Assembly: GCF_009455685.1 (NCBI RefSeq)
Contig: NZ_QPES01000001.1
Location: 2,480,001 to 2,544,000 of the forward strand
Source: Paraburkholderia hayleyella
GTDB lineage: Bacteria > Pseudomonadota > Gammaproteobacteria > Burkholderiales > Burkholderiaceae
Length of the DNA: 64,000 nt
Reading direction: 5' to 3'
A model generated the notes under the pieces. That model saw nothing but the letters and a program-made list of their open reading frames with translations. It was not told the DNA's origin and did no database searches. The position numbers and the translations under genes were made by a program. Below are positions 1 through 10,190 of the stretch, piece after piece. Position 1 is the first letter of the stretch. Each line of letters begins with the position of its first letter.

Positions 1-753
1 CACAGTCCCTTCCAGAAATTTCTTGCAATTTTTCATTTGCTCCAAATTTTTTTTGTAAGCATCAAGTTTTTCATTCCTCTTCTGCGTCGGTATAGTAGGA
101 CGACCCATGCTGCCCACTGGGGCCCCCAGAAGCGTTTCATATATTAATGAATTGGCGTCTTTATTGAATTCTTCTATTTTAGAAATATGGCTATTCAGGA
201 GTGGGATAGATTCGGGAGGCAACGAGTTCATAAACGAAAAATTCGCTAAATCTGTGCTAAAGGACTCTTCGGAAATATTTTCACTTTTGCTTAATAGGAT
301 CTGAATTGCTCTGATCAGAGGAGAGAGGCGGTTGCTTTCATAATCCGAGTTATTTTTTATAAAATTTTCAGATGAAAGTTTTTGCGCGGCTAATTTTAAA
401 ATTTTCACGTGCGCCAGTCTTTCCTCATCAACTCTTTTTAAAAAATTAAATTTTTCAGTTGTAATATTTTGTTCTTTGGAAATATTATCTGAAAAATTGT
501 GCGGAACTTTCCCTGGGTTGTCGACCTTATCCTGCGTCTCCGTTTGGGGACTGGCTAGCGTAACACTTCGATTTTCAATCTTGATTTGATCCGTGAAAGA
601 TGACTGCGACTTGGCAGTTGTAGAGCCCGTATCAACCGAGTCAATAGTACATATTTTTCCTCCGATATTTGATGATGTAGTTTCGTTGTTCTGATCCGTA
701 TTAATCGACAGATTTCTATCAATTCTAGAAGATGTTGCTGATGAAGTTTGCAT
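1..753 (-). CDS. Partial unknown A+T-rich protein, possible acquired effector
   Basis: A reading frame opens at the minus-strand ATG at 753-751 and stays open for 251 codons to the window edge, so the C-terminus is missing. An in-frame stop lies upstream of the ATG, and no good ribosome binding site is visible. The protein starts MQTSSATSSRIDRN. Its first 100 residues are rich in Ser, Thr, Asn and Gln and have no hydrophobic segment; after that it becomes charged and helical (KRVDEERLAHVKILKLAAQK). I recognise no family. The composition and codon use (many AAA, AAT, ATT codons) differ sharply from the G+C-rich neighbours, and IS remnants lie next to it, so transfer is likely. A Ser/Thr/Gln-rich leaderless N-terminus is typical of type III effectors, but that is inference only. 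Confidence 0.6.
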   Translation of the reverse strand, partial: MQTSSATSSRIDRNLSINTDQNNETTSSNIGGKICTIDSVDTGSTTAKSQSSFTDQIKIENRSVTLASPQTETQDKVDNPGKVPHNFSDNISKEQNITTEKFNFLKRVDEERLAHVKILKLAAQKLSSENFIKNNSDYESNRLSPLIRAIQILLSKSENISEESFSTDLANFSFMNSLPPESIPLLNSHISKIEEFNKDANSLIYETLLGAPVGSMGRPTIPTQKRNEKLDAYKKNLEQMKNCKKFLEGTV

Positions 754-909
754 GTTCGAATTAACTTTTTGGTTGATGTATATGAAGTCGGCTTATTGCC
801 GCCTCATGATTTTAGTAACATTACTCGAAATAACGTTCCATTGAGGTGGTGAACCGCCCCGGGAATCGTGGAGGCTGGTTGGTTTAAGTTAATGCGGGTT
901 TAGCGGTAG

Positions 910-1475
910 TGACCTGACCGTGAAATTTCGTACCAAAGAAATCTAGAGAGAAGTTGGTATGAAGAAGAGCCGGTACAACGACGAACAAATTGTGCGGATA
1001 TTGCGCGAGGCGGATCGGGAGAGCGTTCCTGAAGTGGCCAAGCGCCACGGCGTAAGCGAAGCGTCGATCTACGCCTGGCGAAAGCGCTTCGGCGAGATGG
1101 TCCGCGACGACGTTAAACGCCTCAAAGCGCTTGAAGCAGAGAATGTCAGGCTGAAGAAGCTGGTCGCCGACCAGGCGCTGGTAGCTCGAAACTCGGTGTG
1201 GTGCTATGACTTCGTATTCGACGCCTGTGCGAATGGCCAGCAGGTCAAATGCCTGACGGTGGTCGACGAATATACGCGGGAGTGCCTGGCGATTGATGTG
1301 GCGGGATCGATTCGCTCAAGTCGAGTCGTCGAAGTACACACTACAACGAAGTGCGCCCGCATTCGAGTTTGCAGTACCTAAGCCCGGCAGAATTTCGCCG
1401 GGCTAGCGGACGTAGTTCAACCACTGGAGCTGTGAATCTCTAGAAACCAGTGGTACGAAAATATCCGTCAGGTCA
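910..1475 (+). mobile_element. Degenerate IS407-like (IS3 family) element with inverted ends
   Basis: The ends are imperfect inverted repeats. The left end starts TGACCTGACCGTGAAATTTC at 910, and the right end, read backwards from 1475, is TGACCTGACGGATATTTTCG. Both continue into a shared TCGTACCA and then CTAGAG. At about 566 bp it is less than half the usual 1.2 kb, because the transposase genes inside carry two deletions. It cannot transpose on its own. The TG-starting ends and the orfA sequence fit the IS407 group of IS3. Confidence 0.75.
959..1381 (+). pseudogene. Internally deleted IS3-family transposase (orfA-orfB remnant)
   Basis: The frame starts as a normal IS3 orfA, a DNA-binding protein with a helix-turn-helix (about residues 8-45, including EVAKRHGVSEASIYAWRKRF) and a short leucine zipper. 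After about residue 73 it jumps into the middle of orfB, the DDE integrase domain (VWCYDFVFDACANGQQ, VVDEYTRECL). It then suffers a second deletion after about residue 126. The true orfB tail, YNEVRPHSSLQYLSPAEF, continues in another frame at about 1340-1400. The DDE triad cannot be complete, so this is a dead gene. A GAGAGAAG stretch just before the ATG could serve as its ribosome binding site. Confidence 0.8.
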
Positions 1476-1578
1476 CATCCGCTGTTGCCCGATGTTTCGC
1501 CGCGAACTCTGCTGGCGAAAGATAGTTCAGTGCGCTGTGAGGTCGTTCCTCGTTGTAGTCCAGGAAGACAACCCGCCA
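1468..1578 (-). pseudogene. C-terminal scrap of a second IS3-family orfB transposase
   Basis: The minus strand encodes WRVVFLDYNEERPHSALNY followed by LSPAEFAAKHRATADVT and a stop. The YNEERPHSAL..LSPAEF block is the hallmark end of IS3-family orfB. It differs from the tail of the neighbouring element (YNEVRPHSSLQYLSPAEF), so two different insertion sequences are represented. The stop codon falls inside the terminal repeat of the 910-1475 element, so the natural end of this protein was probably altered by that insertion. Confidence 0.7.
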
Positions 1579-1903
1579 GGAAAAGCACTCGCCCCAACCC
1601 TCCTCCCTCCCTCACACCCAGCACCGCTGACAGCAACGGTACGCGTTCCGCGAAGCATTCTTGCCGTCCGTTCTGCCGACTTCCTGCTTCGTTATCCATA
1701 TATTGCATTCCTCACCGATCCCCCAACGCGACGGGCGATAAACTGTCGACGCTCGCATCGGTACGAAGAAATAGCGCGGGCCTGACACATGGACATTTCA
1801 GACACGGTCGCGGACCCGCACGTGCTCAAGAACCTGATGCAACGCAATACAGGTTGACCGGTTGAAAGCGCTGTGCGAATCCGCTCACTCACAAAGGAAC
1901 ATC
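1579..1903. other. Region with no recognisable gene upstream of poxB
   Basis: About 325 bases between the IS debris and poxB. Open frames exist on both strands but none resembles a known protein. A 22-codon frame (1789-1857, MDISDTVADPHVLKNLMQ...) looks like a fragment rather than a gene. The poxB ribosome binding site (AAAGGA at 1893-1898) lies at the right end. Confidence 0.5.
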
Positions 1904-3625
1904 ATGGCAACAGCAGCGGACTACCTGGTCGATACACTGATTCAAGCTGGCGTAAAGCGCATTTACGGTATCGTCGGCGATTCACTGAACGGCATCTCTG
2001 ATTCGCTCAGACGCTCCGGCAAGATCGACTGGATCCACGTCCGGCATGAGGAAGGCGCCGCCTTCGCGGCGGGGGCGCAAGCCCATCTCACTGGCGACCT
2101 GGCGGTATGCGCCGGGAGCTGCGGACCGGGCAACCTGCATCTGATCAACGGATTGTTCGACTGCCACCGCAGCGGCGTGCCGGTACTCGCCATCGCCGCG
2201 CACATTCCCAGTTCGGAGATCGGCATCGACTACGCTCAGGCGACGCATCCGGAAAACCTGTTCAAGGAGTGCAGCCATTACGTGGAACTGGTGTCGAACG
2301 TCAGCCAGTTGCCACAGATCCTGGCCCGCGCGATGCGTGTCGCGGTCGCACGGCGCGGTGTGGCGGTCATCGTGGTGCCGGGCGACATCATGCTGTCCCC
2401 TACGACGGCCAAGCCGGCACCCTGGCTGCTACCCTCGGCGCCGCCCATGCTGCGCCCGGCCGACGACGAGGTCTCACGCCTCGCGGGCATGCTGAACGCG
2501 GCATCGCGCGTAACGCTGATGTGTGGCGCTGGCTGCGCGGGCGCGCACGACGAAGTGATCGAGCTTGCCAGGCGCCTGAAAGCGCCTATCGTGCACTCGT
2601 TGCGCGGCAAGGAGTACATCGAGCACGATAACCCTTACGACGTCGGCATGACCGGCATGGTGGGGTTCGCGTCGGGCTACGCCGCGATGAAGGCATGCGA
2701 CATGCTACTGCTGCTCGGCACCGATTTTCCTTATCGCCAGTTCTATCCGGAAAACGCGAAGGTCGCCCAGATCGACGTGCGTCCCGAAGCACTCGGCAAC
2801 CGCTGTGCGCTCGATCTTGGCCTGCTCGGCACAGTCAAGGACACGCTTGCCGCGTTGCTGCCCGCGCTCAACGAAAAAACCGATTCAGCGTATCTCGACA
2901 GCGCGCTCGCGCATTACCGGCAAGCGCGCAAGGATCTCGACGCGCTTGCGGAGAGCCGTCCGTCGAGTACGACGATCCATCCACAATACGTGACGCGGCT
3001 CGTGAGCCAGCTCGCGGCTGACGACGCGATCTTCACTTGCGACGTCGGAACGCAGGTCGCATGGGCGGCGCGCTATTTGCAGTTAAACGGTCGGCGTCGC
3101 CTGATCGGTTCGTTCAATCACGGTTCGATGGCCAACGCGATGCCGCATGCCATTGGCGCACAAGCCACGTATCCCGGACGTCAGGTGATCTCGTTGTCCG
3201 GTGATGGCGGGTTCACGATGATGATGGGCGATTTCCTCACGCTGGTTCAGGCGAAGCTGCCGGTGAAGTTGATCGTTCTGAACAACGGCACGCTGGGTTT
3301 TGTGGAAATCGAAATGCGCACGGCGGGCCTCGTCGATTCCGGCTGCGATCTGGTCAACCCGAACTTCGCACGCATGGCTGAGGCGGTGGGCGTGAAAGGC
3401 TTCCGCGTCGAGAAACCGCAAGAGCTCGAAGGCGCGCTCAAGGCCGCGCTCGCACATGACGGGCCGGTGCTGGTCGATGTCGTCAGCTCGCCCCAGGAAC
3501 TGATCATGCCGTCCAAAACGACCTTCGGTGAAGCCTGGCATTTCGGCCTCTTCATGATGAAAGCGGTCATGAACGGCCGCGGCAGCGAGCTGATCGATCT
3601 GGCGAAAGTGAACCTGACACGCTGA
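1904..3625 (+). CDS. poxB: Thiamine-diphosphate pyruvate dehydrogenase (quinone), PoxB-like
   Basis: 573 residues, matching the family length. PoxB oxidatively decarboxylates pyruvate to acetate and CO2 at the membrane and passes electrons to ubiquinone. The N-terminal pyrimidine-binding domain has GIVGDSLNGI and the catalytic Glu in VRHEE (about residue 50). The C-terminal TPP/Mg-binding motif GDGG...LNN spans about residues 432-460. The last residues (SELIDLAKVNLTR) resemble the E. coli PoxB tail that binds lipid. An earlier in-frame start at 1862 exists, but the ATG at 1904 has AAAGGA just upstream and begins the conserved fold. acs lies tail to tail downstream, so acetate made here could be re-activated. 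Acetolactate synthase is the main alternative; GIVGDSLNG favours PoxB. Confidence 0.85.
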   Translation: MATAADYLVDTLIQAGVKRIYGIVGDSLNGISDSLRRSGKIDWIHVRHEEGAAFAAGAQAHLTGDLAVCAGSCGPGNLHLINGLFDCHRSGVPVLAIAAHIPSSEIGIDYAQATHPENLFKECSHYVELVSNVSQLPQILARAMRVAVARRGVAVIVVPGDIMLSPTTAKPAPWLLPSAPPMLRPADDEVSRLAGMLNAASRVTLMCGAGCAGAHDEVIELARRLKAPIVHSLRGKEYIEHDNPYDVGMTGMVGFASGYAAMKACDMLLLLGTDFPYRQFYPENAKVAQIDVRPEALGNRCALDLGLLGTVKDTLAALLPALNEKTDSAYLDSALAHYRQARKDLDALAESRPSSTTIHPQYVTRLVSQLAADDAIFTCDVGTQVAWAARYLQLNGRRRLIGSFNHGSMANAMPHAIGAQATYPGRQVISLSGDGGFTMMMGDFLTLVQAKLPVKLIVLNNGTLGFVEIEMRTAGLVDSGCDLVNPNFARMAEAVGVKGFRVEKPQELEGALKAALAHDGPVLVDVVSSPQELIMPSKTTFGEAWHFGLFMMKAVMNGRGSELIDLAKVNLTR

Positions 3626-3745
3626 ACCGGCACGGCGCTTCCAGGCGGTGCCGAGGGGTCATGTACAGCGATGTCGGGCCGCCCCTAACGATGAGGTTCT
3701 CGTAGACATCGTATGACCCGCCGCACCGGGATAAACAGCAAAACC

Positions 3746-3857
3746 GCGAGGTAGTATTTTGCCGAAGCGATGGCAAACAGACTACCTCGCCCAACTGTTA
3801 CAGCGTCTTTCGCACGCGATTGACGCGATTGACGCGATTGTTTCAAACGCTGTAAAA
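3746..3857. repeat. Inverted and tandem repeats between poxB and acs
   Basis: A 10-bp inverted repeat (GCGAGGTAGT at 3746-3755, ACTACCTCGC at 3781-3790) is followed by a second pair (TTACAGCGT at 3797-3805, ACGCTGTAA at 3849-3857). The second pair encloses a short tandem repeat of the unit TTGACGCGA (about 3 copies, 3817-3842). An A-rich run follows. These lie between two convergent genes and probably act as transcription stops, though neither is a textbook terminator. Confidence 0.4.
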
Positions 3858-3891
3858 ACACAAAAAATTAGCGCGTGTAACCAGCCTGCCC

Positions 3892-5874
<1,983 letters not shown>

Positions 5875-6125
5875 CGACTACCCCCTGATGATGATCAAAC
5901 TTGTAAGCCGAACTGGAACCTGTATGGTCACGCGACAATAAGCGCTACAACTTACCCGGCACTTACGTCGGAGAGGAGGTCTGGCGCCCTGCACCGCACG
6001 CCTGGCGTGAGCGCATGCGAGTCGCGGCAAATCACTACTCGCACCCTGCACCCTGTTTACGCTATAACAAACGCCCTCGCGTCATGCTAACTGAACCTCA
6101 CTGAACTCGCCGACCGGATTCCAGC

Positions 6126-7043
6126 TTGAATCGCTACGCCCTGCTCCTGATCGCATCGATGCTGCTCGTCGGCAGCAATGTCGGCATTGGTAAATCCATT
6201 GTCGCGTTTCTCCCGGTTTCGCTGTTCGCCTTGCTGCGCTTTCTGCTTGCGATGGCGGTGCTTGGGCCGCTCCTGCGCTGGCCCAAACTGCGGCGCGTCA
6301 CCGCCAGCGAATGGCTCAACCTGTTCTTGCAGGCGTTCTTCGGCACCTTCGGGTTTACGCTGCTCATGCTCAACGGCGTGCAGCGCACCAGCGCCGTCGC
6401 AGCGGGCGTGATTACCAGCACCATTCCCGCGATCGTCGCGCTGTTTGCCTGGCTCTTTCTGAAAGAACGGCCCAATGGATGGACCCTGGCATCGATTGCG
6501 CTCGCCATCGTCGGCATCGGCGTGATCAATCTGGCGCAGGCTGACGTTCATGCCAACGCCGCGGCACAAGGCTCGTTCGCGGGCAATCTGATGGTGCTAG
6601 GCGCGGTGTGCTGCGAATCGCTCTATGTCATCCTGTCGCGCCGCCTCACGCAAACGCTCGCACCGCTCGAGATCTGCGCCTATACCCACCTGTTCGGCCT
6701 GTTGCTGATGCTGCCGCTCGGTGCGGGCGCGCTGCTGCATTTCGATTATTCAAGCGTGCCCGCCGGTATCTGGCTGCTGGTGCTCTGGTATAGCCTGGCC
6801 GCCAGCATCTTCGCATTCTGGCTCTGGATGAAAGGCATCCGTCATATCCCCGGCAGCCAGGCCGGCGTGTTCTGTGCGGTGCTGCCGATTGCGGCAGCGC
6901 TCTACGGCATCCTGTTCCTGCATGAGCGTCCGACGCTCGCGCACGGTGTGGCGCTGATCTGTGTCATCGCGGGCATTGGCCTTGCCAGCGGCAAGGGCCG
7001 CCAGAAAAAACAGGCGCCCCCGCTTCCTTCAGGCCGCGCCTGA
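6126..7043 (+). CDS. EamA/DMT-family transporter
   Basis: 305 residues with about ten hydrophobic segments in two homologous halves, the EamA (drug/metabolite transporter, 10-TMS) layout. It is probably an inner-membrane exporter of a small metabolite; the substrate cannot be read from sequence. The start used is TTG at 6126, because the first membrane helix (MNRYALLLIASMLLVGSNVG) begins there; an ATG at about 6159 would cut into it. The C-terminus is short and basic (GKGRQKKQ). A second, more distant EamA protein is at 44064-45014. Confidence 0.88.
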   Translation: MNRYALLLIASMLLVGSNVGIGKSIVAFLPVSLFALLRFLLAMAVLGPLLRWPKLRRVTASEWLNLFLQAFFGTFGFTLLMLNGVQRTSAVAAGVITSTIPAIVALFAWLFLKERPNGWTLASIALAIVGIGVINLAQADVHANAAAQGSFAGNLMVLGAVCCESLYVILSRRLTQTLAPLEICAYTHLFGLLLMLPLGAGALLHFDYSSVPAGIWLLVLWYSLAASIFAFWLWMKGIRHIPGSQAGVFCAVLPIAAALYGILFLHERPTLAHGVALICVIAGIGLASGKGRQKKQAPPLPSGRA

Positions 7044-7117
7044 AAACCACACCCAGGGCTTGACCCCAGGCCCCTGGGCGCTTGTCCATGGCGATGCGAT
7101 TCCGATACCTGAGGCTG

Positions 7118-7123
7118 TACAAT
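7118..7123 (+). promoter_or_regulatory. Possible -10 box for the UPF0114 gene
   Basis: TACAAT sits about 70 bases before the ATG at 7194. No convincing -35 element is seen, so this is a weak call from sequence alone. Confidence 0.3.
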
Positions 7124-7193
7124 AGCGCGCCTGGCGCCAGGGGCAATCCAGCCCTGCACGCTCTTTTTTTCCGCGTTCATCCTCCCGAGTCCC

Positions 7194-7805
7194 ATGTCCG
7201 CTCCACGCCGTCCCCTTGCTACGCAGCCTCGCCGTCCCATGCGCCCGCTTCCTGCCGTGATCTTCATGAGCCGCTGGCTACAGGTGCCGCTATACCTCGG
7301 GCTCATCGTCGCGCAAGGGGTCTACGTCGTCCTCTTTCTGAAAGAAGTCTGGCATCTGGTCACCGCCTCGATGACGCTGGACGAAACCAACGTCATGCTC
7401 GTCGTGCTGGGCCTGATCGATGTCGTCATGATTTCAAACCTGCTCATCATGGTGATCGTCGGCGGCTATGAAACCTTTGTTTCGCGTCTTGGCATCGAAA
7501 ACCATCCCGACGAGCCCGAATGGCTCGATCACGTCAATGCGGGTGTACTGAAGGTCAAGCTGTCGATGGCGCTGATCAGCATTTCATCCATCCACCTGCT
7601 GAAAACCTTTATCAATCCCGACCAGCATTCCGCGCATGCGGTGATGTGGCAGGTCATCATCCATATTGCGTTCCTCGCCTCGGCGCTAGTGATGGCGTGG
7701 GTCGATCGTCTGACCACCTATACGCATCCCGAGCATTTCCACGAGAACGCTCACGGGCACCCTGCTGTGCCCAATACTGTTTTCCCCGAAAAAGCGCACG
7801 ACTGA
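7194..7805 (+). CDS. UPF0114 / YqhA-family membrane protein
   Basis: 203 residues. After a Pro/Arg-rich 25-residue lead, the protein has three to four hydrophobic helices (SRWLQVPLYLGLIVAQGVYV, LVVLGLIDVVMISNLLIMVI, then two later) separated by FVSRLGIENHPDEPEWLDHV, which is characteristic of the YqhA (TIGR00645) family. It is an inner-membrane protein of unknown function. The C-terminus is His-rich (HPEHFHENAHGHP), which might bind metal. The fumarase gene follows 56 bases downstream on the same strand and may be co-transcribed. Confidence 0.85.
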   Translation: MSAPRRPLATQPRRPMRPLPAVIFMSRWLQVPLYLGLIVAQGVYVVLFLKEVWHLVTASMTLDETNVMLVVLGLIDVVMISNLLIMVIVGGYETFVSRLGIENHPDEPEWLDHVNAGVLKVKLSMALISISSIHLLKTFINPDQHSAHAVMWQVIIHIAFLASALVMAWVDRLTTYTHPEHFHENAHGHPAVPNTVFPEKAHD

Positions 7806-7861
7806 CTTCGTTCCGCCCAAGAACGCGGCAGATCAAGTGCCCCCGTCCCCACGAGAGCGTC

Positions 7862-9385
7862 ATGACCGTTATCCAGCAGGAAGATTTAATCCAGAGCATT
7901 GCTGACGCCCTTCAGCACATCAGCTACTACCATCCACTCGATTACATTCAGGCGCTTGGCCGCGCTTATGAACTCGAACAAAGCCCCGCGGCGAAAGATG
8001 CGATCGCGCAAATCCTGACCAATAGCCGCATGTGCGCCGAAGGCCGCCGGCCTATTTGCCAAGACACCGGCATCGTCACGGTGTTCGTCAAGGTCGGCAT
8101 GGATGTCCGCTGGGATGGCGCCACACTCAGCGTCACCGACATGATCAACGAGGGCGTGCGCCGGGGCTATACCCATCCGGACAACGTGCTGCGCGCCTCC
8201 ATCGTGAGCCCGCCCGAGGGCGCGCGCAAAAACACGAAAGACAACACCCCGGCCGTGATCCACTACGAAATCGTTCCGGGCCATACCGTCGAGGTCCAGA
8301 TCGCGGCCAAGGGCGGCGGCTCCGAAAACAAGACGAAGTTCGCCATGCTCAACCCCTCCGATTCGATCGTGGACTGGGTGCTCAAAACCGTGCCCTTGAT
8401 GGGCGCAGGCTGGTGCCCGCCAGGCATGCTGGGCATCGGCATCGGCGGCACCGCGGAAAAAGCGATGGTGATGGCCAAAGAATCGCTGATGGATGCCATC
8501 GATATCCAGGACATCATCGCCCGTGGGCCACGTGACTGGATCGAGGCCCTGCGGATCGAGCTGTACGAAAAGGTGAATGCGCTGGGTATCGGTGCTCAGG
8601 GGCTGGGCGGTCTGGCCACGGTCCTCGACGTGAAAATCATGGCCGCGCCCACACATGCCGCCAGCAAACCGGTGGCCATCATCCCGAACTGCGCGGCTAC
8701 GCGACACGCGCACTTCACCCTCGATGGCTCGGGCATCGCCCAGCTTGAGCAGCCCTCGCTGGACGCCTGGCCGAAAGTGCAATGGGTAGCCAATACTGAA
8801 ACCAGCCAGCGCGTCGACCTCAATACGCTGACGCCCGAGCAGGTTGCCAGCTGGAAGCCAGGCCAGACGCTCCTGCTGTCCGGCAAGATGCTGACGGGCC
8901 GCGATGCGGCGCATAAACGGCTTGCCGACATGCTGGCCAAAGGCGAAAAGCTGCCTGTCGATTTCACTAATCGCGTCATCTATTACGTGGGCCCGGTCGA
9001 TCCGGTACGCGACGAAGTGGTGGGCCCAGCCGGCCCCACCACCGCCACGCGCATGGACTCGTTCACCGAGCTGATGCTGGCGCAAACCGGCCTGATTTCG
9101 ATGATCGGCAAAGCGGAGCGCGGCCCGGTCGCCATCGAGGCGATCCGGAAACACCGGGCGGCTTATCTGATGGCCGTAGGTGGGGCCGCCTATCTGGTTT
9201 CAAAAGCCATTCGGGGTGCCAGGGTACTGGCCTTCGAAGACCTGGGCATGGAAGCGATTTACGAGTTCGATGTTCAGGACATGCCGGTGACCGTGGCGGT
9301 CGATTCGACAGGCACGTCAGTTCATCAGACAGGGCCTAAAGAGTGGCAGGCGAAGATCGGCAAGTTGCCGCGGGTGTCTGTCTGA
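7862..9385 (+). CDS. fumA: Class I fumarate hydratase (iron-sulfur)
   Basis: 507 residues, the normal size for single-chain class I fumarases. It interconverts fumarate and malate in the TCA cycle. Three Cys in family-conserved settings, C66 (ICQDTG), C185 (GWCPPG) and C277 (PNCAATRH), are the expected [4Fe-4S] ligands; the exposed fourth iron acts on substrate, so the enzyme is oxygen-sensitive. The alpha region ends near GGLATVLDVK and the beta region starts near LRLN-type sequence (VDLNTLTPEQV). The long frame opens upstream at 7520, but MTVIQQEDLIQSIADAL at 7862 is the family N-terminus. A neighbouring bacterioferritin fits an iron theme. Confidence 0.95.
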   Translation: MTVIQQEDLIQSIADALQHISYYHPLDYIQALGRAYELEQSPAAKDAIAQILTNSRMCAEGRRPICQDTGIVTVFVKVGMDVRWDGATLSVTDMINEGVRRGYTHPDNVLRASIVSPPEGARKNTKDNTPAVIHYEIVPGHTVEVQIAAKGGGSENKTKFAMLNPSDSIVDWVLKTVPLMGAGWCPPGMLGIGIGGTAEKAMVMAKESLMDAIDIQDIIARGPRDWIEALRIELYEKVNALGIGAQGLGGLATVLDVKIMAAPTHAASKPVAIIPNCAATRHAHFTLDGSGIAQLEQPSLDAWPKVQWVANTETSQRVDLNTLTPEQVASWKPGQTLLLSGKMLTGRDAAHKRLADMLAKGEKLPVDFTNRVIYYVGPVDPVRDEVVGPAGPTTATRMDSFTELMLAQTGLISMIGKAERGPVAIEAIRKHRAAYLMAVGGAAYLVSKAIRGARVLAFEDLGMEAIYEFDVQDMPVTVAVDSTGTSVHQTGPKEWQAKIGKLPRVSV

Positions 9386-9559
9386 ACAGCACGGTTTTTT
9401 CAGGCTGCCATGACACCACGCCGCAGCGGTTTGCTTTGACATGGTGTCAAGAAAATCTGTTCGCAACTGTGAACTCATGCATCCGGGCCTTGGCTTTTTC
9501 AGGCTCGGCGTTTATTGTTGTTGCTGCTTTAAAACCCCCACAAACAAAAAGGAAGAATC

Positions 9560-10036
9560 ATGCAAGGCGACAAAAAAGTTATCGAATATCTCAACGCGCA
9601 GTTGAAGAATGAACTGACAGCGATCAACCAGTATTTCCTGCATGCCCGCATGTACCGGCACTGGGGTCTGGAAAAACTCGGCAAACACGAATACGACGAA
9701 TCCATCGGCGAAATGAAACACGCTGACTGGCTGATTGAACGCATTTTCATGCTGGATGGCCTGCCTAATCTTCAGGATTTGCACAAGCTGCTGATTGGCG
9801 AGGAAACCGGGGAAATTCTGGAATGCGATCTGAAACTTGAAAAGATCGCGCAAAGCACATGTAAGGAAGCCATTGTGTATTGCGAATCAGTACGCGATTT
9901 TATTTCACGTGAGATTTTTACAAAAATTCTCGACGACACAGAAGAACACATCGACTGGCTTGAAACACAAATCGATCTGATCGGCAAAGTTGGGATTCAA
10001 AACTACCAGCAATCCGCCATGACACTCGATTCCTGA
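9560..10036 (+). CDS. bfr: Bacterioferritin
   Basis: 158 residues, the classic size. Bfr forms a 24-mer shell that oxidises Fe2+ and stores it, with haem between subunit pairs. The haem ligand Met52 is present (GEMKHADW). Of the six E. coli ferroxidase ligands, E18, E51, H54, E94 and H130 are present, but position 127 is Thr (DDTEEHIDWLE), where E. coli has Glu; the adjacent E128/E129 might substitute. The ribosome binding site AAAGGAAG precedes the ATG. bfd, whose product reduces Bfr to release iron, lies 2.6 kb downstream. Confidence 0.95.
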   Translation: MQGDKKVIEYLNAQLKNELTAINQYFLHARMYRHWGLEKLGKHEYDESIGEMKHADWLIERIFMLDGLPNLQDLHKLLIGEETGEILECDLKLEKIAQSTCKEAIVYCESVRDFISREIFTKILDDTEEHIDWLETQIDLIGKVGIQNYQQSAMTLDS

Positions 10037-10190
10037 ATGCACAACGTCAGCCAGCACTAGTCAGCATCAGTCCATGTCTACGGTGTTTACATTCACGATT
10101 CACGCGATGGCGTGGCTGATGGTGACTCATGGTGGCTGATGATCTGCCGGGCACCGCTTACCGGCTGCTTCCTTTCGCCTCCCGCCTCTT

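Larger units (their letters stand above)
850..1578 (-). mobile_element. Remnant of an IS3-family element interrupted by another IS
   Basis: At 850 the sequence TGAACCGCCCCGGGAATCG resembles the terminal inverted repeat of many proteobacterial IS3-family elements. On the same (minus) orientation, 1578-1468 encodes the tail of an IS3 orfB transposase. Between the two lies a different IS remnant (910-1475). The simplest reading is a minus-strand IS3-type element whose 3' end was hit by a second insertion and whose 5' part has been lost. No matching target duplication flanks the inner element. Confidence 0.5.

Noticed and set aside
107..304. Plus-strand 65-codon frame near the left edge
   Set aside because: It lies wholly inside the longer minus-strand open frame (1-753) with consistent protein-like composition; this frame has no ribosome binding site or family match.
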